Source: Pseudomonas sivasensis (GTDB lineage: Bacteria; Pseudomonadota; Gammaproteobacteria; Pseudomonadales; Pseudomonadaceae). Taken from it: DNA of 64,000 nt. The DNA lies in contig NZ_JAAOWU010000019.1 in the NCBI RefSeq assembly GCF_013778505.1, forward strand, positions 1 through 64,000, read 5' to 3'. How positions within the stretch are numbered: position 1 is the stretch's first letter; every line of letters starts with the position of its first letter. Below are positions 24,247-32,892 of the stretch, one piece after another. The notes under the pieces are model-generated. The model was not told the origin of the DNA and did not search any database. It saw only the letters and a list, made by a program, of their open reading frames with translations. A program made the position numbers and the translations under genes.

Positions 24247-24529
24247 AAGCCTCAACTCGGGCCTTCAACTTCTGCCCTGGACGAAAGGTGACCACACGGC
24301 GAGCCGTGATCGGGATTTCTTCTCCCGTTTTTGGATTGCGGCCAGGCCGCTGGCGTTTGTCACGCAGGTCAAAGTTGCCGAAACCGGACAACTTGACCTG
24401 TTCGTTGTCTTCCAGAGCGTGTCTGATTTCTTCAAAAAACAGCTCGACCAATTCCTTGGCCTCGCGCTTGTTCAGACCCAACTCTTCGTACAGACGTTCC
24501 GCCATCTCAGCTTTCGTCAAAGCCCCCAT
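24227..24529 (-). CDS. ihfA: Integration host factor subunit alpha
   Basis: This 100-residue DNA-bending protein pairs with IhfB. Visible features are the dimerising helices (LTKAEMAERLYEELGLNK) and the beta-arm region with GRNPKTGEEIPI, the minor-groove-contacting part, ending in FRPGQKLKARVE. It starts 3 bases after the pheT stop, as in E. coli and other Pseudomonas, so it is transcribed with pheST. IHF acts in replication, recombination and sigma-54 promoters. Confidence 0.97.
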   Translation of the reverse strand: MGALTKAEMAERLYEELGLNKREAKELVELFFEEIRHALEDNEQVKLSGFGNFDLRDKRQRPGRNPKTGEEIPITARRVVTFRPGQKLKARVEAYAGTKS

Positions 24530-24532
24530 ACG

Positions 24533-26911
24533 TCACTTCCTTAACGTGGCGTTCAACCTTTGTTCGAGCGAGGTGAGGATATTTTGTGTCGTGGTATTCA
24601 CCTCATCGTCATTAAGAGTGCGCGATGGATGCTGCCAGGTCAAGCCAACTGCAAGGCTTTTTCTATGCGGATCAATGCCTTTACCTTGATAGACGTCAAA
24701 TAGCCTGAGGTCTGTCAGCCATTCCCCTGCATTTTCACGGATAACATCCAAAACGGCAGTGGCGGCAACTTCACGGTCAGCGATCAGTGCCAGGTCGCGG
24801 CGCACTTCTGGGAAGCGCGACAGCTCGCTGAATTTAGGCATCTTGCCCGAGGCGACTTCAGCCAGGACCAACTCGAAAACGAATACTGGACGGTCGAGAC
24901 CGAGGGTTTTCGACAATTCTGGGTGGATAGCACCGACGAAGCCTACCAAGCGACCTTCACGTTCAATACGTGCAGTCTGCCCTGGATGCAGCGCCGGGTG
25001 GCTGCCAGGAACGAAGGTGAACGCATCCAATGCACCAGCAAAGCCAAGGACGGCTTCCACGTCAGCCTTGACGTCGAAGAAGTCCACAGCATCGCGGCCC
25101 TGCGCCCAGCCCTCGGGCAAGCGACTGCCGCAGACAACACCGGCCAGCATCGGCTCTTGCTTCAAACCGTCCAACTGACCAACGAAACGTAGACCACTTT
25201 CAAACATGCGCACGCGGTCTTGCTGGCGGTTCAAGTTGTGGGAAAGGGCCTTCACCAGACCAGGCCATAGAGACGAGCGCATCGCGGCCATGTCGTTGGA
25301 GATCGGGTTGGCCAGCAACAGGGGCTGGACACCAGGGTTGAACAGTTCGAACTGTCTCGGATCGATGAAGCTGTAGGTCACCGCTTCCTGGTAACCACGG
25401 GCAACCAGCAGACGACGCAACTCTGGCAAGTGCGCACGCGCCTCGGCCTTGGGTTGCGGTGCCAGGCGCGCTTGCGGATAACGAACCGGCAGGCGGTTGT
25501 AACCGTACAGACGAGCCAACTCTTCGATTAGATCGACTTCCAGGCTGATATCGAAGCGATGGCTTGGCACTTCAACATGCCACTGCCCTTCCCCGCCCGC
25601 AGAGATGTTCAACCCGAGGGCCGACAACAGTTGCTCGATTTCAGTCGGTGCGATGACCAGGCCAAGCATTTGCTCAACGCTCTTGGCGCGCAGGGTGATC
25701 GGCGCAACGCACGGCAGATGCTGTTCGCTGACAATCTCAGTGATCGGGCCGGCTTCGCCACCGGTGATTTCCAGCAGCAGGCCAGTGGCGCGCTCCATGG
25801 CTTCACGGGCGAGCTTCCAGTCTACGCCACGCTCGTAACGGTGCGACGCATCAGTGTGCAAGCCATAGGAACGGGCCTTGCCAGCGATGGCGATTTGGTC
25901 AAAGAATGCGCTTTCAAGGAAGATGTCGCGAGTGGTCGCGGAAACACCGCTGTGCTCGCCACCCATTACGCCGGCGATCGCAAGAGCGCGGGAATGGTCA
26001 GCGATCACCAGGGTGTCGGCGCGCAGGCTGACTTCCTGGCCGTCGAGCAGAACCAGCTTCTCGCCTTCTTCAGCCATGCGTACGCGGATGCCGCCATTGA
26101 TTTCGGCGAGATCGAAGGCGTGCAGCGGCTGGCCCAGTTCAAGCATCACGTAGTTGGTGATGTCGACGGCAGCGTCGATGCTGCGTACGTCGGCGCGGCG
26201 CAGGCGCTCAACCATCCACAGCGGAGTTGGCTTGGACAGGTCGACGTTGCGAATTACGCGGCCCAGGTAACGTGGGCAGGCAGCTGGCGCCAGCACCTCA
26301 ATCGGACGCACTTCATCGTGTACCGCAGGCACGGCGGCAACTACTGGACGGGTAACCGGGGCGTTGTACAGCGCGCCCACTTCACGGGCCAGCCCAGCCA
26401 GGGACAGGCAGTCGCCACGGTTTGGGGTCAGGTCGACCTCGATGCTGGCGTCTTCCAGTTCCAGGTAGACACGAATGTCCTGGCCAACAGGCGCATCCGC
26501 CGGCAGCTCCATCAAGCCGTCGTTACCTTCGCCTACCTGCAGCTCCGCCTGGGAGCACAGCATACCGTTGGACTCAACGCCGCGCAGCTTAGCCTTCTTG
26601 ATCTTGAAGTCGCCTGGCAGTTCGGCACCGATCATGGCAAACGGAATCTTCAGACCCGGACGCACGTTTGGCGCTCCGCACACAACCTGGAAAGTTTCCG
26701 CCCCGTTGCTGACCTGGCACACACGCAGTTTGTCGGCATCAGGGTGCTGCTCGGTGCTCAGCACTTCGCCCACAACCACGCCACTGAAAACACCGGCGGC
26801 CGGCGTTACGCTATCGACCTCAAGACCGGCCATCGACAGACGAGCAACCAGCGCGTCGCGATCTACCTGCGGGCTTACCCAGCCGCGCAGCCATTGTTCA
26901 CTGAATTTCAT
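24533..26911 (-). CDS. pheT: Phenylalanyl-tRNA synthetase beta subunit
   Basis: This 792-residue subunit forms the alpha2-beta2 enzyme that charges tRNA-Phe. Domains in order are the EMAP/tRNA-binding domain (about 40-150), B3/B4 editing domain (about 210-375), B5 (about 400-475), a synthetase-like core (about 480-680) and the C-terminal FDX-ACB anticodon-binding domain (about 700-792). Length is normal. It follows pheS after 26 bases and precedes ihfA by 3. Confidence 0.97.
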   Translation of the reverse strand: MKFSEQWLRGWVSPQVDRDALVARLSMAGLEVDSVTPAAGVFSGVVVGEVLSTEQHPDADKLRVCQVSNGAETFQVVCGAPNVRPGLKIPFAMIGAELPGDFKIKKAKLRGVESNGMLCSQAELQVGEGNDGLMELPADAPVGQDIRVYLELEDASIEVDLTPNRGDCLSLAGLAREVGALYNAPVTRPVVAAVPAVHDEVRPIEVLAPAACPRYLGRVIRNVDLSKPTPLWMVERLRRADVRSIDAAVDITNYVMLELGQPLHAFDLAEINGGIRVRMAEEGEKLVLLDGQEVSLRADTLVIADHSRALAIAGVMGGEHSGVSATTRDIFLESAFFDQIAIAGKARSYGLHTDASHRYERGVDWKLAREAMERATGLLLEITGGEAGPITEIVSEQHLPCVAPITLRAKSVEQMLGLVIAPTEIEQLLSALGLNISAGGEGQWHVEVPSHRFDISLEVDLIEELARLYGYNRLPVRYPQARLAPQPKAEARAHLPELRRLLVARGYQEAVTYSFIDPRQFELFNPGVQPLLLANPISNDMAAMRSSLWPGLVKALSHNLNRQQDRVRMFESGLRFVGQLDGLKQEPMLAGVVCGSRLPEGWAQGRDAVDFFDVKADVEAVLGFAGALDAFTFVPGSHPALHPGQTARIEREGRLVGFVGAIHPELSKTLGLDRPVFVFELVLAEVASGKMPKFSELSRFPEVRRDLALIADREVAATAVLDVIRENAGEWLTDLRLFDVYQGKGIDPHRKSLAVGLTWQHPSRTLNDDEVNTTTQNILTSLEQRLNATLRK

Positions 26912-26937
26912 CCTGCTCTCCTAAAGATTCGTTACGA

Positions 26938-27954
26938 CTAGCGAAATTGCGCGAGGAACCGCAAGTCGTTGTCGAAGAACAGACGCAAGTCGTTCACGCC
27001 GTAACGCAGCATGGCCAGACGCTCAACGCCCATGCCGAAGGCAAAGCCCGAGAACTCTTCCGGATCGATCCCGGACATGCGCAGCACGTTGGGGTGAACC
27101 ATGCCGCAGCCCATCACTTCCAGCCAACCAGTCTGCTTGCAGACTCGGCAGCCTTTACCGCTGCACATCACGCATTCCATGTCGACTTCAGCGGAAGGCT
27201 CGGTGAACGGGAAGAACGATGGACGGAAACGTACCGCCAGCTCTTTCTCGAAGAACACTCGCAGGAACTCTTCGATGGTGCCTTTGAGGTCGGCGAAGTT
27301 GATATCGCGATCAACCAGCAGGCCTTCGACCTGATGGAACATCGGCGAGTGGGTGATATCGGAGTCGCTACGATAAACGCGACCTGGGCAGACGATGCGG
27401 ATCGGCGGTTTGTTCGCTTCCATGGTGCGGACCTGTACCGGTGAGGTATGGGTGCGCAACAGCATGTTCGCGTTGAAATAGAAGGTGTCGTGCATCGACC
27501 TGGCCGGGTGATGGCCTGGGATGTTGAGCGCCTCAAAGTTGTGATAGTCGTCTTCGACCTCAGGGCCTTCGGCAATGCCATAGCCTATATGGGTGAAGAA
27601 CTGCTCGATACGTTCCAGAGTCCGGGTGATCGGATGTAGACCACCCGAGGCCTGGCCACGGCCAGGCAAAGTTACATCAATAGACTCGGCGGCGAGTTTG
27701 GCCGCGAGATCGGCCTCCTCCATCGACGCCTTGCGCGCATTGAGAACCTCTGTGACGCGCTCCTTGGCAACGTTAATCAGCGCGCCGACTTGCGGGCGCT
27801 CTTCGGCTGGCAAATTCCCCAGGGTCTTCATCACCTGAGTCAATTCACCCTTTTTGCCAAGGTAGTGAACCCGGATTTGCTCCAGGGCATTGATATCTTC
27901 AGCGCTTTGCACAGCCTCAAGAGCTTGAGCGACGAGCGCGTCCAGGTTTTCCAT
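26938..27954 (-). CDS. pheS: Phenylalanyl-tRNA synthetase alpha subunit
   Basis: This 338-residue class II catalytic subunit has an N-terminal coiled coil (about 1-90) and the active site with motif 2 (RIVCPGRVYRSD) and motif 3 (GFAFGMGVERLAMLRYG). The segment HHPARSMHDTFYF is typical of PheS. Upstream, between rplT and pheS, lie two hairpins (27973-28008 and 28021-28048) that may limit read-through from the ribosomal protein genes. Confidence 0.97.
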   Translation of the reverse strand: MENLDALVAQALEAVQSAEDINALEQIRVHYLGKKGELTQVMKTLGNLPAEERPQVGALINVAKERVTEVLNARKASMEEADLAAKLAAESIDVTLPGRGQASGGLHPITRTLERIEQFFTHIGYGIAEGPEVEDDYHNFEALNIPGHHPARSMHDTFYFNANMLLRTHTSPVQVRTMEANKPPIRIVCPGRVYRSDSDITHSPMFHQVEGLLVDRDINFADLKGTIEEFLRVFFEKELAVRFRPSFFPFTEPSAEVDMECVMCSGKGCRVCKQTGWLEVMGCGMVHPNVLRMSGIDPEEFSGFAFGMGVERLAMLRYGVNDLRLFFDNDLRFLAQFR

Positions 27955-27972
27955 GTACAGACTCCAGATACA

Positions 27973-28008
27973 AAATAGGGGAAGAGCTTGAAGGCTCTTC
28001 CCCTATTT
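27973..28008 (-). terminator. Strong hairpin/terminator between rplT and pheS
   Basis: AAATAGGGGAAGAGC (27973-27987) pairs perfectly over 15 bp with GCTCTTCCCCTATTT (27994-28008) around a 6-base loop; on the minus strand the hairpin is followed by TTTTG. It should terminate or attenuate transcripts from infC-rpmI-rplT before pheS. No leader peptide with a run of Phe codons is visible upstream, so classical phe attenuation is not supported. Confidence 0.75.
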
Positions 28009-28020
28009 ATGACGTTTACC

Positions 28021-28048
28021 ACCTTGGGCTACAGGAGCAGCCCAAGGT
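28021..28048 (-). promoter_or_regulatory. Second hairpin immediately after rplT
   Basis: ACCTTGGGCT and AGCCCAAGGT pair over 10 bp around an 8-base loop, between the rplT stop and the 27973 terminator. It may stabilise the rplT message or form the first stem of an attenuator. No alternative antiterminator pairing was worked out. Confidence 0.5.
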
Positions 28049-28063
28049 GACTGTCGGGGGTAC

Positions 28064-28420
28064 TTAAGCCAAGGAGGCTTTAGCTTTCTCGACAATCGCA
28101 GCAAACACCGCTTTTTCGTTCACGGCCAGTTCAGCCAGAACCTTACGGTCGATTTCGATGGACGCTTTTTTCAGGCCAGCGATGAAACGGCTGTAGGACA
28201 GACCGTTAACACGCGCACCGGCGTTGATACGAGCGATCCACAGAGCGCGGAACTGACGTTTTTTCTGACGACGGTCACGGTAGGCGTATTGGCCTGCCTT
28301 GATTACCGCTTGTTTGGCAACACGGAATACGCGTGAACGCGCGCCGTAGTAGCCTTTAGCAAGTTTCAGAATTTTTTTGTGACGCTTACGGGCCATGACG
28401 CCACGCTTTACACGAGCCAT
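28064..28420 (-). CDS. rplT: 50S ribosomal protein L20
   Basis: This 118-residue protein of the large subunit has the usual long basic N-terminal helix (about residues 1-60, RVKRGVMARKRHKKILKLAK) and a globular C-terminal domain. L20 binds 23S rRNA early in assembly and in E. coli represses translation of rpmI-rplT. It follows rpmI after 29 bases. Confidence 0.98.
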   Translation of the reverse strand: MARVKRGVMARKRHKKILKLAKGYYGARSRVFRVAKQAVIKAGQYAYRDRRQKKRQFRALWIARINAGARVNGLSYSRFIAGLKKASIEIDRKVLAELAVNEKAVFAAIVEKAKASLA

Positions 28421-28449
28421 GAGTTACTTCCTCTATTCTTGATCCAAAA

Positions 28450-28644
28450 TTAACGAAGGCGCAGCATGCGCTCGACTTTTGCCACGTCAGACGGATGCAG
28501 CAAGCTGCTACCGCGCAGTTGACGCTTACGCTTGGTCGACATTTTGGTCAGGATGTGGCTCTTGAAAGCGTGCTTATGCTTGATACCGTTAGCAGTTTTC
28601 AGAAACCGCTTAGCAGCACCACTTTTAGTCTTCATCTTTGGCAT
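28450..28644 (-). CDS. rpmI: 50S ribosomal protein L35
   Basis: This 64-residue, very basic protein begins MPKMKTKSGAAKRFLKTANG, the conserved L35 start, and ends LLHPSDVAKVERMLRLR. It lies between infC (60 bases upstream) and rplT in the conserved operon. Confidence 0.98.
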   Translation of the reverse strand: MPKMKTKSGAAKRFLKTANGIKHKHAFKSHILTKMSTKRKRQLRGSSLLHPSDVAKVERMLRLR

Positions 28645-28704
28645 GTTCGGATACTCCGCATTCAGTTGATAAACATAATCAGAAGGCCTGCCGTGCCCTG
28701 TTGA

Positions 28705-29256
28705 TTACTTCTTCTTTTTCGGGGCGATGACCATGATCAGTTGGCGTCCTTCCATCTTAGGATGCTGTTCGACCGAACCGTACTCAAGCAAGTCAGCTTC
28801 AACCCGCTTGAGGAGTTCCATCCCCAGCTCCTGGTGGGCCATCTCACGGCCGCGGAATCGCAAGGATACCTTGGCCCTGTCCCCATCACTCAGGAAACGT
28901 ACCAGGTTGCGCAGTTTTACCTGGTAATCCCCTTCCTCCGTCCCTGGACGAAACTTGATTTCTTTTACTTGAATCTGCTTTTGGTTCTTCTTCGCCGCGG
29001 CAACCTGCTTCTTCTTTTCGAAGATCGACTTGCCGTAGTCCATCACCCGACAAACAGGTGGGATTGCATCGGCGGAGATTTCCACCAAGTCCAGCTTGGA
29101 CTCTTCTGCAATACGAAGCGCTTCATCAATCGAGACGATGCCAATCTGCTCGCCGTCAGCGCCAATTAACCGAACCTCGCGTGCCGAGATATTCTCGTTG
29201 ATCGGGGCTTTCGGTGCAGCTCGTTTATCTTGTCTCATTTCACGCTTAATAATAAT
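28705..29256 (-). CDS. infC: Translation initiation factor IF-3, ATT start
   Basis: IF-3 discriminates start codons on the 30S subunit. The first ATG gives 177 residues (MRQDKRAAPKAPINENIS), but in-frame ATT ATT ATT AAG CGT GAA precedes it and matches the known Pseudomonas N-terminus IIKRE, so translation probably begins at one of the three ATT codons (29256, 29253 or 29250), as with the AUU start used for IF-3 self-regulation in E. coli. The outermost gives 183 residues and overlaps the thrS stop (TAATT); the inner ones have better spacing (5 and 8 bases) from GGAG. The N- and C-terminal domains are both complete. Confidence 0.95.
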   Translation of the reverse strand: MIIKREMRQDKRAAPKAPINENISAREVRLIGADGEQIGIVSIDEALRIAEESKLDLVEISADAIPPVCRVMDYGKSIFEKKKQVAAAKKNQKQIQVKEIKFRPGTEEGDYQVKLRNLVRFLSDGDRAKVSLRFRGREMAHQELGMELLKRVEADLLEYGSVEQHPKMEGRQLIMVIAPKKKK

Positions 29257-31178
29257 TACTCCGAATCTGGGCGACCACGCCGGGAAACCGCTTGCGCGAG
29301 GAACTCAGCGAACTGGGCGACGGGCATAGAGCCCAGGTCAGCACCTTCACGAGTACGCACAGCGACAGTCTGCATCTCGACTTCCCGATCTCCAATAACC
29401 AAAAGATAGGGGACCTTGAGCAAAGTATGCTCGCGGATTTTAAAGCCGATCTTTTCATTTCTCAAGTCGGACTTGGCACGAAATCCGCTTTCGTTGAGAG
29501 TTTTTTCAACTTCAGCGGCAAATTCTGCCTGTTTATCAGTGATATTCATGATCACTGCCTGGGTCGGAGCCAGCCACGCGGGGAATGCACCCTCGTAGTG
29601 CTCGATCAGGATCCCGACGAACCGTTCGAACGAGCCGAGGATCGCCCGGTGCAGCATAACCGGGTGCTTACGACTGTTGTCTTCGGAGACGTATTCGGCT
29701 CCCAGACGGATCGGCAGGTTAAAATCGAGCTGCAGGGTACCACACTGCCAGACGCGGCCAAGGCAATCTTTCAGCGAGAACTCGATCTTCGGACCGTAAA
29801 ACGCGCCCTCCCCCGGCTGCAGGTCGTACGCAAGCCCCGCACTATCAAGCGCTGCGGCCAGTGCCGCTTCGGCGCGATCCCACAGCTCGTCGGAACCGAC
29901 ACGCTTTTCCGGACGAGTGGACAGTTTCATCTCGACGTCGGTGAAACCGAAATCGCGATAAACGTCCATGGTCAGCTTGATAAACGCAGCGGATTCAGCC
30001 TGCATCTGCTCTTCTGTGCAGAAGATGTGGGCGTCGTCTTGAGTGAAACCGCGCACGCGCATGATGCCGTGCAGCGCACCCGACGGCTCGTTACGGTGGC
30101 AAGCACCGAACTCGGCCAGGCGCATCGGCAACTCGCGGTAGCTCTTCAAGCCCTGGTTGAACACCTGCACATGGCATGGGCAGTTCATTGGCTTAATGGC
30201 GTAGTCGCGGTTTTCCGACTGGGTGGTGAACATATTGTCGGCGTAGTTGGCCCAGTGCCCGGATTTCTCCCACAGGCTGCGATCAACGACCTGCGGGGTC
30301 TTGATCTCCAGGTAACCGTTATCACGCTGCACCTTGCGCATGTACTGCTCAAGCACCTGATACAGGGTCCAGCCGTTCGGATGCCAGAACACCATACCCG
30401 GCGCTTCTTCCTGGAGGTGGAACAGATTCAGGCGCTTGCCGATCTTACGGTGATCGCGCTTTTCAGCTTCTTCGATGCGCTGGACATAGGCGGCCAGCTG
30501 CTTCTTGTCAGCCCAGGCAGTGCCATAGATACGTTGCAACTGCTCATTCTTAGCGTCGCCGCGCCAGTAGGCGCCGGACAGCTTGGTCAGCTTGAATGAC
30601 TTGAGGAAGCGTGTGTTCGGCACGTGCGGACCACGGCACATGTCGACGTATTCTTCGTGGTAGTACAGGCCCATGGCCTGCTCGTCCGGCATGTCTTCCA
30701 CCAAACGCAGCTTGTAGTCCTCACCACGGGAAGTGAACACTTCGATGACTTCGGCGCGCGGGGTGACTTTCTTGATGACGTCGTAATCTTTCTCGATCAG
30801 CGCGTGCATGCGCTGCTCAATGGCAGCCATGTCGTCCGGAGTGAAAGGACGTTCGTAGGCGATGTCGTAATAGAAGCCTTCTTCGATAACCGGACCGATT
30901 ACCATCTTCGCGGTTGGGTACAACTGCTTGACCGCATGGCCAATCAAGTGCGCGCAAGAGTGGCGAATGATCTCCAGCCCCTCTTGATCCTTGGGCGTGA
31001 TGATTTGCAGACTGGCGTCAGAGGTGATCAGGTCACTGGCATCAACCAGTTTGCCGTCGACCTTGCCGGCCACAGTAGCCTTTGCCAGACCGGCACCAAT
31101 GGATGCGGCGACCTCGGATACGGATACAGCATGATCGAATGAACGTTGACTGCCATCGGGAAGAGTAATAGTTGGCAT
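29256..31178 (-). CDS. thrS: Threonyl-tRNA synthetase
   Basis: This 640-residue class II synthetase charges tRNA-Thr. It has the TGS domain (about 1-61), the editing domain (about 62-225), the catalytic core (about 240-535, with zinc-site motif MNCPCHVQVF and motif 2 RNEPSGALHGIMRVRGFTQD) and a C-terminal anticodon-binding domain. The start at 31178 (MPTITLPDGS) gives the standard length; the frame is open for 33 bases further but that extension is not conserved-looking. Its stop overlaps or abuts the infC start. Confidence 0.97.
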   Translation of the reverse strand: MPTITLPDGSQRSFDHAVSVSEVAASIGAGLAKATVAGKVDGKLVDASDLITSDASLQIITPKDQEGLEIIRHSCAHLIGHAVKQLYPTAKMVIGPVIEEGFYYDIAYERPFTPDDMAAIEQRMHALIEKDYDVIKKVTPRAEVIEVFTSRGEDYKLRLVEDMPDEQAMGLYYHEEYVDMCRGPHVPNTRFLKSFKLTKLSGAYWRGDAKNEQLQRIYGTAWADKKQLAAYVQRIEEAEKRDHRKIGKRLNLFHLQEEAPGMVFWHPNGWTLYQVLEQYMRKVQRDNGYLEIKTPQVVDRSLWEKSGHWANYADNMFTTQSENRDYAIKPMNCPCHVQVFNQGLKSYRELPMRLAEFGACHRNEPSGALHGIMRVRGFTQDDAHIFCTEEQMQAESAAFIKLTMDVYRDFGFTDVEMKLSTRPEKRVGSDELWDRAEAALAAALDSAGLAYDLQPGEGAFYGPKIEFSLKDCLGRVWQCGTLQLDFNLPIRLGAEYVSEDNSRKHPVMLHRAILGSFERFVGILIEHYEGAFPAWLAPTQAVIMNITDKQAEFAAEVEKTLNESGFRAKSDLRNEKIGFKIREHTLLKVPYLLVIGDREVEMQTVAVRTREGADLGSMPVAQFAEFLAQAVSRRGRPDSE

Positions 31179-31543
31179 GGCGCCTCCTCTCCTAGTGGTG
31201 ACCCCTACCAAAGGTCACGTGGGTTGGGATGAGCCAGTACAAGATCCAATACCAGGCCGTTCAGTGATGAACGCCTGCCTTACAGCGGCAGGAGCCTTTC
31301 GGCCAACCGATAATCGAACCAGAGTGACTGGAGTGAACAAAAAGAACATGGCAAGGCGGCAAATGGCGCGCCCGGGAATAGCCAGGGGAGCGATGCTAGC
31401 ACAGATGAACGGTCATCGCGCCGGCGCCAGGCCAGGTAACTACTAATTCCAGCCTTTATAGCTGCAAAACGGAACTTGAGCTGTACGCACTACCTCAAAC
31501 CCACTGAGAATCGCTGTTTGTCCTCGACCCAAAGGAGCATCCC
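31179..31543. other. 365-base gene-free region between thrS and a small exported-protein gene
   Basis: This divergent intergenic stretch must hold the thrS leader and promoter and the promoter of the small exported-protein gene. A modest hairpin CCTGCC/GGCAGG is present near 31267-31285. No tRNA, REP element or convincing gene is seen. Unlike E. coli thrS, I could not recognise a tRNA-Thr-mimicking operator. Confidence 0.6.
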
Positions 31544-31858
31544 ATGATGCGTTTTACTTCTACCCTCGCTCTCGCCGCTACCCTGAGCCTCCTTTCCATC
31601 GGCGCGCAGGCTGCTGCGCCCTCCAATTGGCCGGCCGGTGCCCGTGACAGTTTCATCAACGACTGCAGCGCGGCCGCCAGCCAGAACGTTGACGTCAAAA
31701 CGGCCAAAGCCCACTGCGAATGTGGCGCCGACAAGATCAACGCCGAATTGAGCAGTTCCGAAATCAAGGAATTGATGACCAATCCGAACGCCAGCGCACC
31801 ACTTAAAAACAAAGCGGTGGCTGCAATTTCATCCTGCAAAGTCGTGAAGAAAAAGTAA
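31544..31858 (+). CDS. Small exported protein with four mature cysteines
   Basis: This 104-residue protein has a signal peptide (residues 1-24, ending GAQAAA) and a short mature domain with cysteines in DCSAA, HCECG and SSCK, which could form two disulfides. No family is recognised. The ATG at 31544 is directly followed by another in-frame ATG; AAAGGAG lies 7 bases upstream, supporting this start. It ends in a basic KVVKKK tail and is a single gene between thrS and the cold-shock gene. Confidence 0.8.
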   Translation: MMRFTSTLALAATLSLLSIGAQAAAPSNWPAGARDSFINDCSAAASQNVDVKTAKAHCECGADKINAELSSSEIKELMTNPNASAPLKNKAVAAISSCKVVKKK

Positions 31859-31969
31859 GATCGGCGCCAGATCAGACGGCCGCTCTGCTGGAAAAATCGC
31901 CCGAAAACTGCCATTTCTCACAAATTACGCAGCTTTTACGGCTTTTTTTAACAGCTGATATTTCGCGCC

Positions 31970-31992
31970 AAAGCCCCGTAGACCGGGGCTTT
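31970..31992. terminator. Hairpin downstream of the 31.5-kb small gene
   Basis: AAGCCCCG and CGGGGCTT pair around TAGAC with A and T flanks on both sides. It lies about 110 bases after the small exported-protein gene and could terminate in either direction, though the T-run is short. Confidence 0.5.
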
Positions 31993-32147
31993 CAGCCGAC
32001 CTAAGCACTAAATGCAACGCTATTGATTGGCAAACAATGCCTTGGGGGGGCTCCCAAGCCGAACATTTCGACTATGATAGCCCGGTGTGCCCAGTTGGCC
32101 TGAGCAGCACAGCACTACTGAAAATATATGTTTCTTGGAGATACACC

Positions 32148-32360
32148 ATGTCTAATCGCCAAACCGGCACCGTTAAATGGTTCAACGATGAAAAAGGCTT
32201 CGGCTTCATCACTCCTCAAGGTGGCGGTGACGACCTGTTCGTACACTTCAAAGCTATCGAAAGCGACGGTTTCAAAAGCCTGAAAGAAGGCCAAACCGTT
32301 TCCTTCGTGGCTGAGAAAGGCCAAAAGGGTATGCAAGCTGCACAGGTTCGCGGCGAGTAA
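32148..32360 (+). CDS. Cold-shock family protein (CspA-like)
   Basis: This 70-residue OB-fold RNA chaperone has both nucleic-acid motifs, RNP1 (KGFGFI, about residues 16-21) and RNP2 (DLFVHF, about 30-35). The ATG at 32148 is chosen because the sequence upstream in the same frame is a leader, not protein-like, and the family starts MSNRQTGTVKWFN. It stands alone and is followed at once by a strong terminator. Cold induction is usual in the family but not shown by sequence here. Confidence 0.96.
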   Translation: MSNRQTGTVKWFNDEKGFGFITPQGGGDDLFVHFKAIESDGFKSLKEGQTVSFVAEKGQKGMQAAQVRGE

Positions 32361-32372
32361 TTCTCCGCTGAG

Positions 32373-32406
32373 CTAAAAAAACCCCGTCCATGTGGCGGGG
32401 TTTTTT
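32373..32406. terminator. Rho-independent terminator of the cold-shock gene
   Basis: AAAAAACCCCG and CGGGGTTTTTT pair around TCCATGTGG, ending in a T-run; it starts about 13 bases after the stop. The A/T flanks make it bidirectional, also serving the convergent lipoprotein gene. Confidence 0.92.
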
Positions 32407-32428
32407 ATGGGCGCTGCAAAAGCAGCGA

Positions 32429-32749
32429 TCAGCCGCAATTGACGCGAGTGATCACCAAGTTGTCGTCAGCGTTTAGGTTCAAGCGGTCGGAGCGGTATTC
32501 CAAAGTGATCATATCGTTGGGCTTGAGGATGCGAGCATTCTGCGCACCGGCACGGGCCCGGGCTTGCTCCAGCAACTGAGGCGAAGCTTTCTGGCCGATT
32601 GTGAACTCGGCAGCCTTTGACTCACAGCGGCTATGACCTGCATCGGTCACTGCGGCGTCTTTGGCTGGCTCAGAGGTACCCGGGGTGCTGCAACCCGCCA
32701 ACGCGAGTGCTGCCAACAAAGTACCGAATGATGCGAGCTTCCAAGGCAT
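32429..32749 (-). CDS. I78-type peptidase inhibitor lipoprotein
   Basis: This 106-residue protein has a lipoprotein signal with lipobox LAGC (Cys20), then a short linker and a domain of about 65 residues resembling peptidase inhibitor family I78: a central acidic loop followed by VITRVNCG, with a Cys pair (Cys43 and the penultimate Cys). Such proteins are thought to guard the periplasm against serine proteases. The start at 32749 has AGGAGG 5 bases upstream; an ATG further upstream in frame is less likely. Confidence 0.8.
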   Translation of the reverse strand: MPWKLASFGTLLAALALAGCSTPGTSEPAKDAAVTDAGHSRCESKAAEFTIGQKASPQLLEQARARAGAQNARILKPNDMITLEYRSDRLNLNADDNLVITRVNCG

Positions 32750-32892
32750 GAAGCCTCCTATTGAAAAAATGAACAGAGATCGTGCGACAACCGTCTTGCA
32801 GATTGGTTTCAAGACGTAAATCGCCGTCGGGCAAGTCTGCCTGACTATCAGCAGGCATTCGCCCGATCAATCGTGACCAGATATGAACATAA

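Noticed and set aside
27955..28063. Phe-codon leader peptide (PheM-like) before pheS
   Set aside because: No short frame with a run of Phe codons and a ribosome site could be found between rplT and pheS; only hairpins are present.
31495..31914. Minus-strand open frames opposite the small exported-protein gene
   Set aside because: The plus-strand gene has a signal peptide and ribosome site; the antisense frames have neither.
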